Shown: positions 1-7,213, numbered from the stretch's first letter. The stretch is 7,774 bases of DNA from Candidatus Dadabacteria bacterium (GCA_004356555.1 SMWY01000087.1:1-7774), one strand, 5' to 3'. Numbers and translations: made by a program. The notes: generated by a model from the sequence alone, not told the origin.

Positions 1-1
1 A

Positions 2-448
2 AGTATTGCCGGTATGGAAATGCCGGGTCTCTTTTCTCCAATTGAAGAGGATTTAGACTTTTTAAAGGCAAAAGGTATTGAAGTTATTGTGAATTTGCAA
101 GAAAAAGAGCACTTATTAGATCATAAAGGATTTATAGTAAAAAATATCCCGATAAATGATTTTGCCCCTCCTAATTTAGAGGATTTTAAAGATTTTATAG
201 ACTTCGTTACTGCACAAATTGCTCAAGAGAAACGAGTTGTTGTTCACTGCTATGCCGGGATGGGGAGGACTAATCTAATGTTAGCGACTTACTTAATGCA
301 TCATCTAGCTATTGATCCCGATCAGGCTTTAGAGGAGGTTAGGCTAAAAAGACCCGTCCACCTTGTGACTTGCAGCCAAGAGGAGGCCTTAAGAGAATAT
401 TTTTATGTTATTAGAGATAATATTCGTGTTCCCAAGGTTTCTAAATAA
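2..448 (+). CDS. Dual-specificity/tyrosine protein phosphatase, 5'-truncated by window edge
   Basis: Cysteine-dependent phosphatase of the DUSP/PTP superfamily, probably cytosolic; the substrate cannot be told. The signature loop HCYAGMGRT gives the nucleophile Cys (codon 248-250) and the phosphate-binding Arg six residues later. The upstream IPINDFAPP segment holds the likely general-acid Asp. An ATG lies at 14, but the frame is open to the window edge and reads SIAG just before it. SIAGMEMPG resembles the 'LAGMxxP' strand that sits inside DUSP23-like proteins, so the true start is probably outside the window and the ATG at 14 is internal. After the signature Arg-Thr comes Asn where most relatives have Gly (GRTN rather than GRTG), a mild deviation next to the active site. 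The C-terminal part is helical and charged, with no membrane segment. The gene ends 108 bases before iorA, with no evidence of a functional link. Family call is firm; the exact role is open. Confidence 0.85.
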   Translation, partial: SIAGMEMPGLFSPIEEDLDFLKAKGIEVIVNLQEKEHLLDHKGFIVKNIPINDFAPPNLEDFKDFIDFVTAQIAQEKRVVVHCYAGMGRTNLMLATYLMHHLAIDPDQALEEVRLKRPVHLVTCSQEEALREYFYVIRDNIRVPKVSK

Positions 449-467
449 CTAGTATATAAATTGTGGT

Positions 468-504
468 CAGATAGAATTCTTCTGGTATATAGAGCTCTTA
501 TCTG
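468..504. repeat. Imperfect inverted repeat plus 20-base-spaced direct repeat upstream of iorA
   Basis: In the 108-base gap between the phosphatase gene and iorA, CAGATAGA (468-475) and TCTTATCTG (496-504) can pair with one bulged base around a 20-base loop. The heptamer TCTGGTA also occurs twice, at 481-487 and 501-507, exactly 20 bases apart (about two helical turns). No T-run follows, so an intrinsic terminator is not convincing. A regulator site upstream of iorA is possible but unproven. Confidence 0.25.
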
Positions 505-545
505 GTAAATTATTAATCAAGTTTTAATACTTATTGGTGTCCCAA

Positions 546-551
546 AAGGAG
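546..551 (+). promoter_or_regulatory. Shine-Dalgarno site of iorA
   Basis: AAGGAG sits five bases before the ATG at 557. It is the strongest ribosome-binding site in the window and fixes the iorA start, in contrast to carA and iorB, which have none or a weak one. Confidence 0.8.
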
Positions 552-556
552 ATTGT

Positions 557-2686
557 ATGGGTTATTCGAAAGAGTTGCTTGACCAGTTACATTACGGCGA
601 AGGCGAGACACTTTTTGGGGATACACCTCTTGTGATTCTTAAAGCATTTCTACAGTCAGGTGTGTCCTATTTAGGCGGTTATCCCGGATCCCCCACTGCA
701 GGCCTGATAGACGCAATGTCCGATTCTTACGAAACAGTTTTAAAGCCAAAAGGCATATACTTTGATTGCTCAGGCAACGAAGCCTCCGCGGCAGCTCTAT
801 TATCCGCTTCGATAAGTTACCCGATCAGGGGTTCTGTTAATTGGAAGATAGTCGGTACAAATGTTGCCTCAGACGCCCTATCCCATATTTGCTCTTCTGG
901 GGTTACAGGAGGGGCATTGATAATTGTGGGAGAGGATTATGGCTGTGACAGCACATGTGTCGCAGAAAGAGCCCTTCCATTCGCTCTTAAGTCCACGATG
1001 GCGGTGATAGATCCCAGAGGCGATTTAGATCATGTGGCAAAGATGGTGGAAGTGGGGTTTGAACTCTCTGAGTACTCAAATATGCCAGTAATGTTTTTAT
1101 TGTCCACCAGAGTTGCGCATATCATGAACAAGATGAAATGCGGGGATAATAAGGAAGCTAAGATTAGCATGTTAAATAAGATCAAGGACTTAAAGACCGA
1201 CATGGAGACTATACCTCTTCCGCCTTTCACGTTTGATCATGAGAAGAAAAAGTATTATGAACGAATTCCCGCTGCACAGAAATATATTCTAGATCACAAG
1301 CTTAATGAATTTTTTGATGGAGACGAGAGTTCAATTGGGATCATAACTCACGGAATGATTTACAACTCTCTTATGAGATGCCTCTATAATTTAGGTGAAG
1401 CAAACTTGTACGGAGAGGCGAGACTCCCCATCTTAAACCTTTGTGTTACAAACCCCTTAGTACCTGAAGAAATTATCTTATTCCTTAGGGATAAGAAAGC
1501 GGTGTTAATAGTTGAAGAGGGCATGCCTAATCTCATTGAAGAGCAGATACGCTCTATAGCACAGAGGGCAAAATTGGGGCTTGATATATTTGGAAAGGAT
1601 ATCCTCCCTAAAGCAGGAGAATATACGCCTGACCATATCGCTAAGGGAGTAGGTAGTTTTCTCTTAAAAAACACTTTATCAAATTATGAGAAAGAACGGA
1701 TAAAGGAAAGAAGCGAGTACACTGAAAAACATAAGGAAAAGGCTTCAACTTATTTAAAACAGCCTGTCGCAAAGAGAAATCCGGTTTTTTGTACCGGATG
1801 TCCGGAAAGGCCTATCTTTACAGCAATTAAAATGCTTGAGGAAGATTATGGGAGGTCTTATTATGCCTCTGATATAGGGTGCTATTCGATGAGCGGGCTC
1901 CCGCCTTTTGATCTCAGCAATTCGATTACTGGAATGGGTATAGGTCTGGCCTCGGCGGCGGCGCTGTCACGTATGGCGGATAAGCGGGTTATTTCATTTA
2001 TGGGTGACGGCACGTTTTGGCATAGCGGTCTTACGACTAGTATTGCAAACGCCGTTTACAATAACCAAAGCGCTATCTTGATTATTCTTGAAAATTTTTG
2101 GACCTCCATGACGGGGCATCACGAAAACCCTGCGTCCGGCAAGAATATGAGGGGTGAAGAGGTGGGGATGGATATTGAAAAAGCCTTAAAAGGCACTGGA
2201 GTGAAGTGGATAAAGGCGGTTGACCCGTATGACTTGATGGAGTCTCTTGAGGTACTAACCGAAGCTTATGAGGAAGATGAAGGGCTCAAAGTAATAATTT
2301 CAAGAGGAGAGTGCCAGTTAGAGAAGACCCGACGGGAAAAGGGGATTATTAAGGAACAAATAAAGGTTGGTAAGCGCGTTATGCAGCAAAAACTAGGAGT
2401 CGATCCTGAGCTTTGTACAGGTGATCATTCCTGCATGCGTTACAATGGATGTCCTTCTCTTACTTTAAAGGACAGTCCTACTATTCTCAGAGAAGACCCG
2501 GTTGCCCATATTGAGCATTCTTGTGTAGGCTGTGGCCTATGCGGCGAAATTGCCCATGCGGCGGTACTCTGTCCATCTTTTTATAAGGTAGAGATTATTG
2601 ATAACCCATCAATGTTTGATAGGTTAGGGGCCAAGATAAACCGGTCTTTACTTCAGATGATCTCTAAAAACGAATGGATGGGTTAA
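557..2686 (+). CDS. iorA: Indolepyruvate (arylpyruvate) ferredoxin oxidoreductase, alpha subunit
   Basis: Large subunit of a cytosolic 2-oxoacid:ferredoxin oxidoreductase that oxidatively decarboxylates arylpyruvates to aryl-acetyl-CoA. The 709 residues show the family order. The N-terminal pyrimidine-binding domain has GGYPGSPTAGL (about 40-50) and a likely thiamine-activating Glu in GNEASAAA (near 75). A middle transketolase-C-like domain follows. The pyrophosphate-binding domain carries CTGCPERP (412-419), GDGTFWHSG (483-491) and ENFWTSMTGHHENP (512-525). The C-terminal ferredoxin-like region (620-672) has Cys 620, 626, 632, 656, 659, 662 and 672. Its first motif reads CTGDHSC, with Asp623 where the second Cys of a classic cluster would be. 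Length is somewhat above typical archaeal IorA, mainly from longer loops in the Fe-S region. The strong Shine-Dalgarno and the family N-terminus support this start. The partner iorB follows after 163 bases. Arylpyruvate is the family's usual substrate; preference among aromatic acids cannot be read from sequence. Confidence 0.92.
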   Translation: MGYSKELLDQLHYGEGETLFGDTPLVILKAFLQSGVSYLGGYPGSPTAGLIDAMSDSYETVLKPKGIYFDCSGNEASAAALLSASISYPIRGSVNWKIVGTNVASDALSHICSSGVTGGALIIVGEDYGCDSTCVAERALPFALKSTMAVIDPRGDLDHVAKMVEVGFELSEYSNMPVMFLLSTRVAHIMNKMKCGDNKEAKISMLNKIKDLKTDMETIPLPPFTFDHEKKKYYERIPAAQKYILDHKLNEFFDGDESSIGIITHGMIYNSLMRCLYNLGEANLYGEARLPILNLCVTNPLVPEEIILFLRDKKAVLIVEEGMPNLIEEQIRSIAQRAKLGLDIFGKDILPKAGEYTPDHIAKGVGSFLLKNTLSNYEKERIKERSEYTEKHKEKASTYLKQPVAKRNPVFCTGCPERPIFTAIKMLEEDYGRSYYASDIGCYSMSGLPPFDLSNSITGMGIGLASAAALSRMADKRVISFMGDGTFWHSGLTTSIANAVYNNQSAILIILENFWTSMTGHHENPASGKNMRGEEVGMDIEKALKGTGVKWIKAVDPYDLMESLEVLTEAYEEDEGLKVIISRGECQLEKTRREKGIIKEQIKVGKRVMQQKLGVDPELCTGDHSCMRYNGCPSLTLKDSPTILREDPVAHIEHSCVGCGLCGEIAHAAVLCPSFYKVEIIDNPSMFDRLGAKINRSLLQMISKNEWMG

Positions 2687-2718
2687 TTCCTCTATCAATT
2701 GGTTTAAATTTTCTTAAA

Positions 2719-2738
2719 AATAGTTTTGTGTAACTATT
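2719..2738. repeat. Perfect 7-bp inverted repeat between iorA and iorB
   Basis: AATAGTT (2719-2725) and AACTATT (2732-2738) are exact reverse complements around a six-base loop, 33 bases past the iorA stop. The stem is AT-rich and no T-run follows. It could be an operator, an RNA 3'-end hairpin or an mRNA-stabilising structure. The rest of the 163-base gap (2687-2849) shows no gene; a second, weaker 5-bp pair lies at 2747-2751/2763-2767. Confidence 0.4.
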
Positions 2739-2806
2739 CAATTATTAGACTGCTAGCCCTTTAGTCTCTGAAAGAACCTTGTTATAGACATTTATAAAGC
2801 AATCTT

Positions 2807-2833
2807 TTGTGATAGGATTATTTGTTGTACTAT
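2807..2833 (+). promoter_or_regulatory. Possible promoter of iorB
   Basis: TTGTGA (2807-2812) and TACTAT (2828-2833) resemble -35 and -10 boxes, but the spacer is only 15 bases and the -35 is 4/6. If real, transcription would begin about 10 bases before the iorB ATG. Weak candidate, listed because the gap before iorB is long enough for its own promoter. Confidence 0.25.
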
Positions 2834-2849
2834 AGCGGAATAAAAAGCC

Positions 2850-4442
2850 ATGCAGAAAAAAAGTGATCTAATAAAGATATTAATCCCGGCAGTTGGCGGT
2901 CAGGGAGGCGGAGTTTTAACTGAATGGTTGGTTCAGGCATTTTTCTTTGAGGGATTTGATGCTCAGGGGATAAGCCTTCCCGGTCTTTCACAAAGGGGTG
3001 GATCAACCGTATATTACCTTGAGGCTTATCCCAAAGCAGATTCAGAAGAAAAATCTATTATTTTTGCCCAATTCCCTGTCCCAGGAGAGGTGGATATTAT
3101 TTTAGCTCAGGAATTTTTGGAATTAGGCAGGGCCCTTGAACTGGGTTACGGCTCGGATAAAACAACAATCGTTACCAGTACTCACAGAATATATTCAACG
3201 CTTGAGAAAATGCCTATTGGGAGCGGCATTTATTCTGATGAAAATCTAAGAAAACTAGCTTTAGCTTTCTCCTCTAATGTAATAGAGCTCGATGCACTTA
3301 AGCTCTCCAAAGCAAACGGAATGGATGAGCTTGCGGTTAACGCCATTTTACTGGGTGCGCTTAGTACTTCAGGTGCTATTCCAATCGAGAAAAAGTCATT
3401 TATACGTTCAATAGAAACAGTGGGGGTTGCGGTTAGTGCTAGCTTGAAGGCTTTTGAAGTCGGATGGGACTATGCGAATTCAAGTTCTGATACGAAGTCC
3501 TTAGCTAAGTGGGATAGTTTTGTAAAGGATAGGGCCGATAAATTAGAGGATAAAGAAAAACAGGAGTATATGCATAGAATTTCAAAGATTGAGTCTGAAT
3601 ATCCTGAAAATGTAAGGGAGATACTGGCTGAATCGGTATACAGGCTGATTGATTATCAAGACATTGGCTATGCGGATAAATATCTAGATGAAGTAAGTGT
3701 TATCAATAAAATAGACAATGATACTAAAGTAACAAACTATGAGCTTACTGAGTTTTTTGCTAAGAACCTTGCGCTTTTGATGAGTTACGAAGATGGGATC
3801 CGGGTTTCAGAGCTTAAAATAAAATCTGATAGGTTTAAGCGAATTAGAGAGGAAATGAGGCTAAGGGATGATCAGGTGTTTCATGTGGTGGATTACCTAA
3901 AACCGGAGGCTGAAGAAATATACGGTCTCTTACCTAACGTTTTAGTTGCTCCTGTTCTAAGATTTACTCAAACGCGCCTGTTTAAAAAAATATGGCGGAG
4001 GAAAAAACCTTTAACAATGGGGCAGATGCCTGTTACAAACTCCTTCAGCGGATATTTAAGACTTTGGATGGTTGCAAAGATGAAATTTCTGAGGCCTCAT
4101 TCATATAGGTATAAGAAAGAATACAAATTAATAAAGAGATACAAGGAATCAATTAATAAATTCGCTTCATACGATTACCAACTGGGCTGCCTGGTTGCAA
4201 AAAGTGCTCAGATGGTCAAGGGCTATGGAAAGGTAAGAAGAAGGACTATGGATGCATTTTACCGCTTCCTTGATAATATTATTTCCCCTCTCTCTGAATA
4301 TGAGATCAAGAATAGAAAGAACTTCGATATTACATTAGAAATTGGGCAAGAGGCTTATAACCTTATAACCGGAGAGTCTATCGAAGGTATAGATAAGGCT
4401 GAGAAACTTGTTCAGGATATACTTGAGCAAAGGGCGGCTTAA
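2850..4442 (+). CDS. iorB: Indolepyruvate ferredoxin oxidoreductase, beta subunit with C-terminal DUF6537-like domain
   Basis: Partner of IorA, 530 residues. Residues 8-205 match the pyruvate/ketoisovalerate oxidoreductase gamma fold: a glycine-rich AVGGQGGGVLTEWL (14-27), then ISLPGLSQRGGSTVYYLE (41-58), then VDIILAQEFLELGRAL (81-96), the conserved IorB pattern. Archaeal IorB stops at around 200 residues. Here a further 320 or so residues follow, basic and helical, with a Lys/Arg-rich stretch near 375-465, which I assign to DUF6537 as in the longer bacterial indolepyruvate oxidoreductases. The function of that domain is not known to me. Only a weak GGA lies before the ATG at 2850, but the family N-terminus begins directly there and no better start is visible. 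The gene ends 30 bases from the 3' end of carA, which runs the other way. Family call is firm; the domain boundary is approximate. Confidence 0.9.
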   Translation: MQKKSDLIKILIPAVGGQGGGVLTEWLVQAFFFEGFDAQGISLPGLSQRGGSTVYYLEAYPKADSEEKSIIFAQFPVPGEVDIILAQEFLELGRALELGYGSDKTTIVTSTHRIYSTLEKMPIGSGIYSDENLRKLALAFSSNVIELDALKLSKANGMDELAVNAILLGALSTSGAIPIEKKSFIRSIETVGVAVSASLKAFEVGWDYANSSSDTKSLAKWDSFVKDRADKLEDKEKQEYMHRISKIESEYPENVREILAESVYRLIDYQDIGYADKYLDEVSVINKIDNDTKVTNYELTEFFAKNLALLMSYEDGIRVSELKIKSDRFKRIREEMRLRDDQVFHVVDYLKPEAEEIYGLLPNVLVAPVLRFTQTRLFKKIWRRKKPLTMGQMPVTNSFSGYLRLWMVAKMKFLRPHSYRYKKEYKLIKRYKESINKFASYDYQLGCLVAKSAQMVKGYGKVRRRTMDAFYRFLDNIISPLSEYEIKNRKNFDITLEIGQEAYNLITGESIEGIDKAEKLVQDILEQRAA

Positions 4443-4472
4443 GCTTCATATATTTCGCCTTTAATCCAACAC

Positions 4473-5597
4473 TTAATTATTACTCTTCATTAAATTAATA
4501 AAATCTTGGAATAGATATGAAGCATCATGAGGGCCAGGGGATGCCTCTGGGTGATATTGGACAGAAAAGACAGGGTAATTTTTATGTTTTATTCCCTCTA
4601 CGGTATTATCGTTTAGGTTAATGTGAGTGATATCTATATCATTACCTAAGCTGTCAGCATTTACTGCAAATCCATGGTTCTGAGACGTAATTTCGACTTT
4701 TCCGGTTTGCAGATTTTTTACCGGCTGATTAGCTCCTCTGTGCCCGAACTTAAGCTTATAAGTTTTTCCTCCTAGAGCCAGACTTAATATCTGGTGTCCA
4801 AGGCATATGCCGAATATAGTTTTTTTGCCAATTAGCGTTCTTACACTCTCTACGGCATAAGAGACTGCTGCCGGATCACCAGGGCCGTTGGATAAAAAAA
4901 TCCCATCGGGATCCATTGCAAGCACCTCGTTGGGTGGTGTTCTGGATGGAACTACAGTTACGTTGCAGCCATGGTCTGTTAGTTTTCTAAGTATATTGTG
5001 CTTGAGGCCAAAATCGTAAGCTACGACCTTGAACGTATCTTTTGTTTGAGAACTTTCTTCACTAAGAGGTGTCCAATCTTGGGTTCCTTCAGTCCAAGTA
5101 TAAGGCTCATCACAGCTGACTTCAGTAACCAGATCAATACCAATTATGCCGGCTGAGGAGTGTACTTTCTTAAGTAAACTCTTAGGGTCTAGGTCTTCAG
5201 TTGAGATGACTGCCTTTTGAGCCCCCTTGGAACGGATTAATTTTGTGAGAGCCCTCGTATCGATGCCTTCTATGCCAACTACGCCGTAATTAGATAGATA
5301 GGATTCCAGATCACCCTGAGAGCGCCAATTACTTGGTGTTCTCCAATATTCTTTAACTACAAATCCTTTAAGATACGGTCTTCTCGATTCAGTATCTTCT
5401 TCATTTACCCCGCAGTTTCCTATCTCAGGGTAGGTCATAGTAACTATTTGTCCGTTGTATGATGGATCTGTAAGAATTTCCTGGTAGCCGGTCATCGAGG
5501 TGTTAAAAACTACTTCCCCAAATGCTTCGCCCTGGGCTCCAAAACCGTAGCCCTCAAAAACCGTTCCGTCTTCTATGACAAGCAGTGCCTTTTTCAT
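4473..5597 (-). CDS. carA: Carbamoyl-phosphate synthase small (glutaminase) subunit
   Basis: Hydrolyses glutamine and channels ammonia to CarB for carbamoyl phosphate, feeding pyrimidine and arginine synthesis in the cytosol. From the ATG at 5597 it is 374 residues, close to E. coli CarA (382). The N-terminal CPSase domain shows the typical start KALLVIEDGTVFEG, then SMTGYQEILTDPSY and GIDTRALTKLIR. The C-terminal class I amidotransferase domain has FLSNGPGDP, the nucleophile Cys265 in GICLGHQ, SQNHGFAV, and His349/Glu351 in HPEASPGPHD, so the triad is intact. The frame extends upstream to a GTG at 5654, adding 19 residues, but those bear no family resemblance and overlap a good promoter, so the ATG at 5597 is preferred. 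No Shine-Dalgarno precedes it. carB is not adjacent: the next gene downstream is the convergent iorB. gatB lies upstream on the same strand, 119 bases away. Confidence 0.95.
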   Translation of the reverse strand: MKKALLVIEDGTVFEGYGFGAQGEAFGEVVFNTSMTGYQEILTDPSYNGQIVTMTYPEIGNCGVNEEDTESRRPYLKGFVVKEYWRTPSNWRSQGDLESYLSNYGVVGIEGIDTRALTKLIRSKGAQKAVISTEDLDPKSLLKKVHSSAGIIGIDLVTEVSCDEPYTWTEGTQDWTPLSEESSQTKDTFKVVAYDFGLKHNILRKLTDHGCNVTVVPSRTPPNEVLAMDPDGIFLSNGPGDPAAVSYAVESVRTLIGKKTIFGICLGHQILSLALGGKTYKLKFGHRGANQPVKNLQTGKVEITSQNHGFAVNADSLGNDIDITHINLNDNTVEGIKHKNYPVFSVQYHPEASPGPHDASYLFQDFINLMKSNN

Positions 5598-5610
5598 GAA
5601 TTGGGATGGG

Positions 5611-5639
5611 AAAATACATTCTAAATTTACTTCTGTCAA
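5611..5639 (-). promoter_or_regulatory. Near-consensus promoter of carA giving a near-leaderless mRNA
   Basis: On the minus strand TTGACA (5639-5634) is a perfect -35 and TATTTT (5616-5611) a 4/6 -10, separated by exactly 17 bases. Standard spacing puts the transcription start near 5604, seven bases before the ATG at 5597. The bases between (CCCATCC and following) hold no Shine-Dalgarno, which fits translation from a nearly leaderless message. It leaves no room for an attenuator or riboswitch below this promoter. Confidence 0.65.
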
Positions 5640-5655
5640 AGTGCCAAGCGGCACT
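5640..5655. promoter_or_regulatory. 16-bp palindrome abutting the carA -35 box
   Basis: AGTGCC-AAGC-GGCACT is a perfect inverted repeat with 6-bp, GC-rich arms and a four-base centre in otherwise AT-rich spacer. It ends directly beside the -35 hexamer (5634-5639). It could be an operator for a carA regulator, or the stem of a short terminator for gatB 61 bases past the gatB stop. The T-run after the stem is only three bases, so the terminator reading is weaker. Confidence 0.45.
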
Positions 5656-5716
5656 GTTTGAATTATTCTAAGTTACATTATCAAATATTAAGAACTAACC
5701 TGGTGTGATGTAGTTC

Positions 5717-7144
5717 CTATTTAGATAGGCCTTTTCTTAATATCTCATTTACAATTTTAGGGTTTGCTTTTCCCTTAGTTTCTTTCATGACCTGACCTAC
5801 AAAAAAGCCCATTAATTTTTGATCTCCGGCTTTGTATCTGGAAATTTCATCCGGATGATCGGCAAGAATTCTGGATACGATGTTCTCTAGTTCCGATTGA
5901 TCTGAGATTTGCTTCATCCCTTTTTCTTCTACTATTTGGTTAGCAGACTTGCCGGAGGTGAGCATATCCTCAAATACATCCTTTGCAATTTTACCGCTTA
6001 TCGTGCCGTCTTCTATTAATATTAGGAGTTCTCCGAGCTTGTCCGGTGTAATTTGGAAGGCTTTGATATCCTCTTCTCCTTTAAGTTCTCGTAGGACTTC
6101 TGTCATAGTCCAGTTGCTTACTATTTTGGGGTTGTTGTATTTTTTTAGGCAGTCTTCGAAATAGTCAGCTATTTCCTTTGTAGACGTAAGGACTCCAGCG
6201 TCATATTCAGGCAGATTATATTCTTCTTTGAATCTAGTGAGCCTTTGATCCGGGAGTTCCGGAAGAGAGTTTCTAATTTCTTCGATTTGTTCTTTTTCAA
6301 TTACAACGGGCAGAAGATCAGGGTCAGGAAAATATCTGTAGTCGTGAGCCTCCTCTTTTGAGCGCATTGAAAATGTTACGCCTTTGTTAGAGTCAAAGAG
6401 TCTTGTTTCCTGTATAACTTCCTCTCCGTTTTCGAGCAACAGTATCTGCCTTTTTATTTCATACTCAATGGCTTTTTGAACGTATTTGAAGGAATTTACG
6501 TTTTTTATCTCCGCTTTGGTACCGAGTTTATCACTTCCTTCAGGTTTGACGGATACATTTACGTCACACCTTAAGCTTCCTTCTTCCATATTACCGTCAC
6601 AAACACCGATGTATCTCAGAATAGAACGGAGTTTCTTCATATATTCTACCGCTTCTTCTGCACTAGATAACTCTGGTTCGCTTACAATTTCTACTAAAGG
6701 AACGCCGGCTCGGTTTAGATCAACGAAGCTTGAATTTCCCGGGTTATCATGGATTAATTTGCCGGCGTCTTCTTCCATATGAATTCTTGTGATATTAATT
6801 CTTTTTGTAGACCCGTTAGTCCCAATATCAAGCCATCCATTTGTAGAAAACGGCTCTTCATATTGAGATATTTGATATCCTTTAGGAAGATCGGGGTAGA
6901 AGTAGTTCTTTCGTGCAAATCGTGAGCGTGGATGCAATTCACAGTTAAGGGCGATGGCGGTCTTAAATGCGTATTGGAGCACTTCTTTGTTTAAAACCGG
7001 GAGCACTCCAGGCATTCCTAAACATATGGGGCTTACATGACTGTTCGGAGTTCCGCCAAATTCAGTTGATGTGGGCGAGAATATTTTAGATTTTGTATTA
7101 AGCTGAGCGTGAACCTCAAGACCTATAACCGGCTCAAATTCCAT
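5717..7144 (-). CDS. gatB: Aspartyl/glutamyl-tRNA(Asn/Gln) amidotransferase subunit B
   Basis: Kinase/transamidase subunit of GatCAB, which amidates Glu-tRNA(Gln) and/or Asp-tRNA(Asn) using ammonia from GatA. The 475 residues match family length. The cradle domain begins EPVIGLEVHAQLNTKSKIF and continues with KNYFYPDLPKGYQISQYEEP (79-98), RIHMEEDAGKL (120-130), VDLNRAGVPLVEIVSEPE (141-158) and EEGSLRCDVNVSV (187-199). The helical and tail domain follows (about 290-475), ending GQVMKETKGKANPKIVNEIL. Three of the four zinc-ligand cysteines known in many GatB proteins are replaced (Ser23, Thr25, Ser38); only Cys41 remains. The start is supported by the family N-terminus and an RBS seven bases upstream. 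gatA and gatC are not in the window. It is divergent from the deacetylase remnant across 69 bases and may run into carA. A perfect TTGACA lies at 7200-7195 but has no good -10 at the right distance. Confidence 0.96.
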   Translation of the reverse strand: MEFEPVIGLEVHAQLNTKSKIFSPTSTEFGGTPNSHVSPICLGMPGVLPVLNKEVLQYAFKTAIALNCELHPRSRFARKNYFYPDLPKGYQISQYEEPFSTNGWLDIGTNGSTKRINITRIHMEEDAGKLIHDNPGNSSFVDLNRAGVPLVEIVSEPELSSAEEAVEYMKKLRSILRYIGVCDGNMEEGSLRCDVNVSVKPEGSDKLGTKAEIKNVNSFKYVQKAIEYEIKRQILLLENGEEVIQETRLFDSNKGVTFSMRSKEEAHDYRYFPDPDLLPVVIEKEQIEEIRNSLPELPDQRLTRFKEEYNLPEYDAGVLTSTKEIADYFEDCLKKYNNPKIVSNWTMTEVLRELKGEEDIKAFQITPDKLGELLILIEDGTISGKIAKDVFEDMLTSGKSANQIVEEKGMKQISDQSELENIVSRILADHPDEISRYKAGDQKLMGFFVGQVMKETKGKANPKIVNEILRKGLSK

Positions 7145-7151
7145 TTCTATA

Positions 7152-7155
7152 CCTC
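7152..7155 (-). promoter_or_regulatory. Shine-Dalgarno site of gatB
   Basis: GAGG on the minus strand, inside AGAGGT (7156-7151), lies seven bases before the gatB ATG, good spacing that confirms the start at 7144. Confidence 0.7.
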
Positions 7156-7213
7156 TTTTTTTAGTTAAAGTAATGGTGATTGATCGTTGAAATTTGTCAA
7201 GGAAATAAAGTAT

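Noticed and set aside
1030..1674. Minus-strand open frames inside iorA (1030-1230 and 1384-1674)
   Set aside because: They lie opposite conserved IorA codons, resemble no family and have no start signals; they are shadows.
2747..2767. AGACT/AGTCT hairpin between iorA and iorB as a terminator
   Set aside because: Only five pairs and no T-run; chance level in AT-rich DNA.
5598..5654. Longer carA reading from a GTG at 5654
   Set aside because: The 19 extra residues have no CarA resemblance, there is no ribosome-binding site, and the stretch holds the likely carA promoter and half of the palindrome.
5692..5716. GAACTA/TAGTTC inverted repeat just after the gatB stop as a terminator
   Set aside because: The stem is only six AT-rich pairs with a 13-base loop and no following T-run; too weak to call.
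5949..6942. Open frames inside gatB on both strands (5949-6164, 6486-6782, 6754-6942)
   Set aside because: All overlap conserved GatB sequence and are low-complexity shadow translations.
7167..7200. Promoter for gatB from the perfect TTGACA at 7200-7195
   Set aside because: No acceptable -10 lies at 16-18 bases; TACTTT is 22 bases away.
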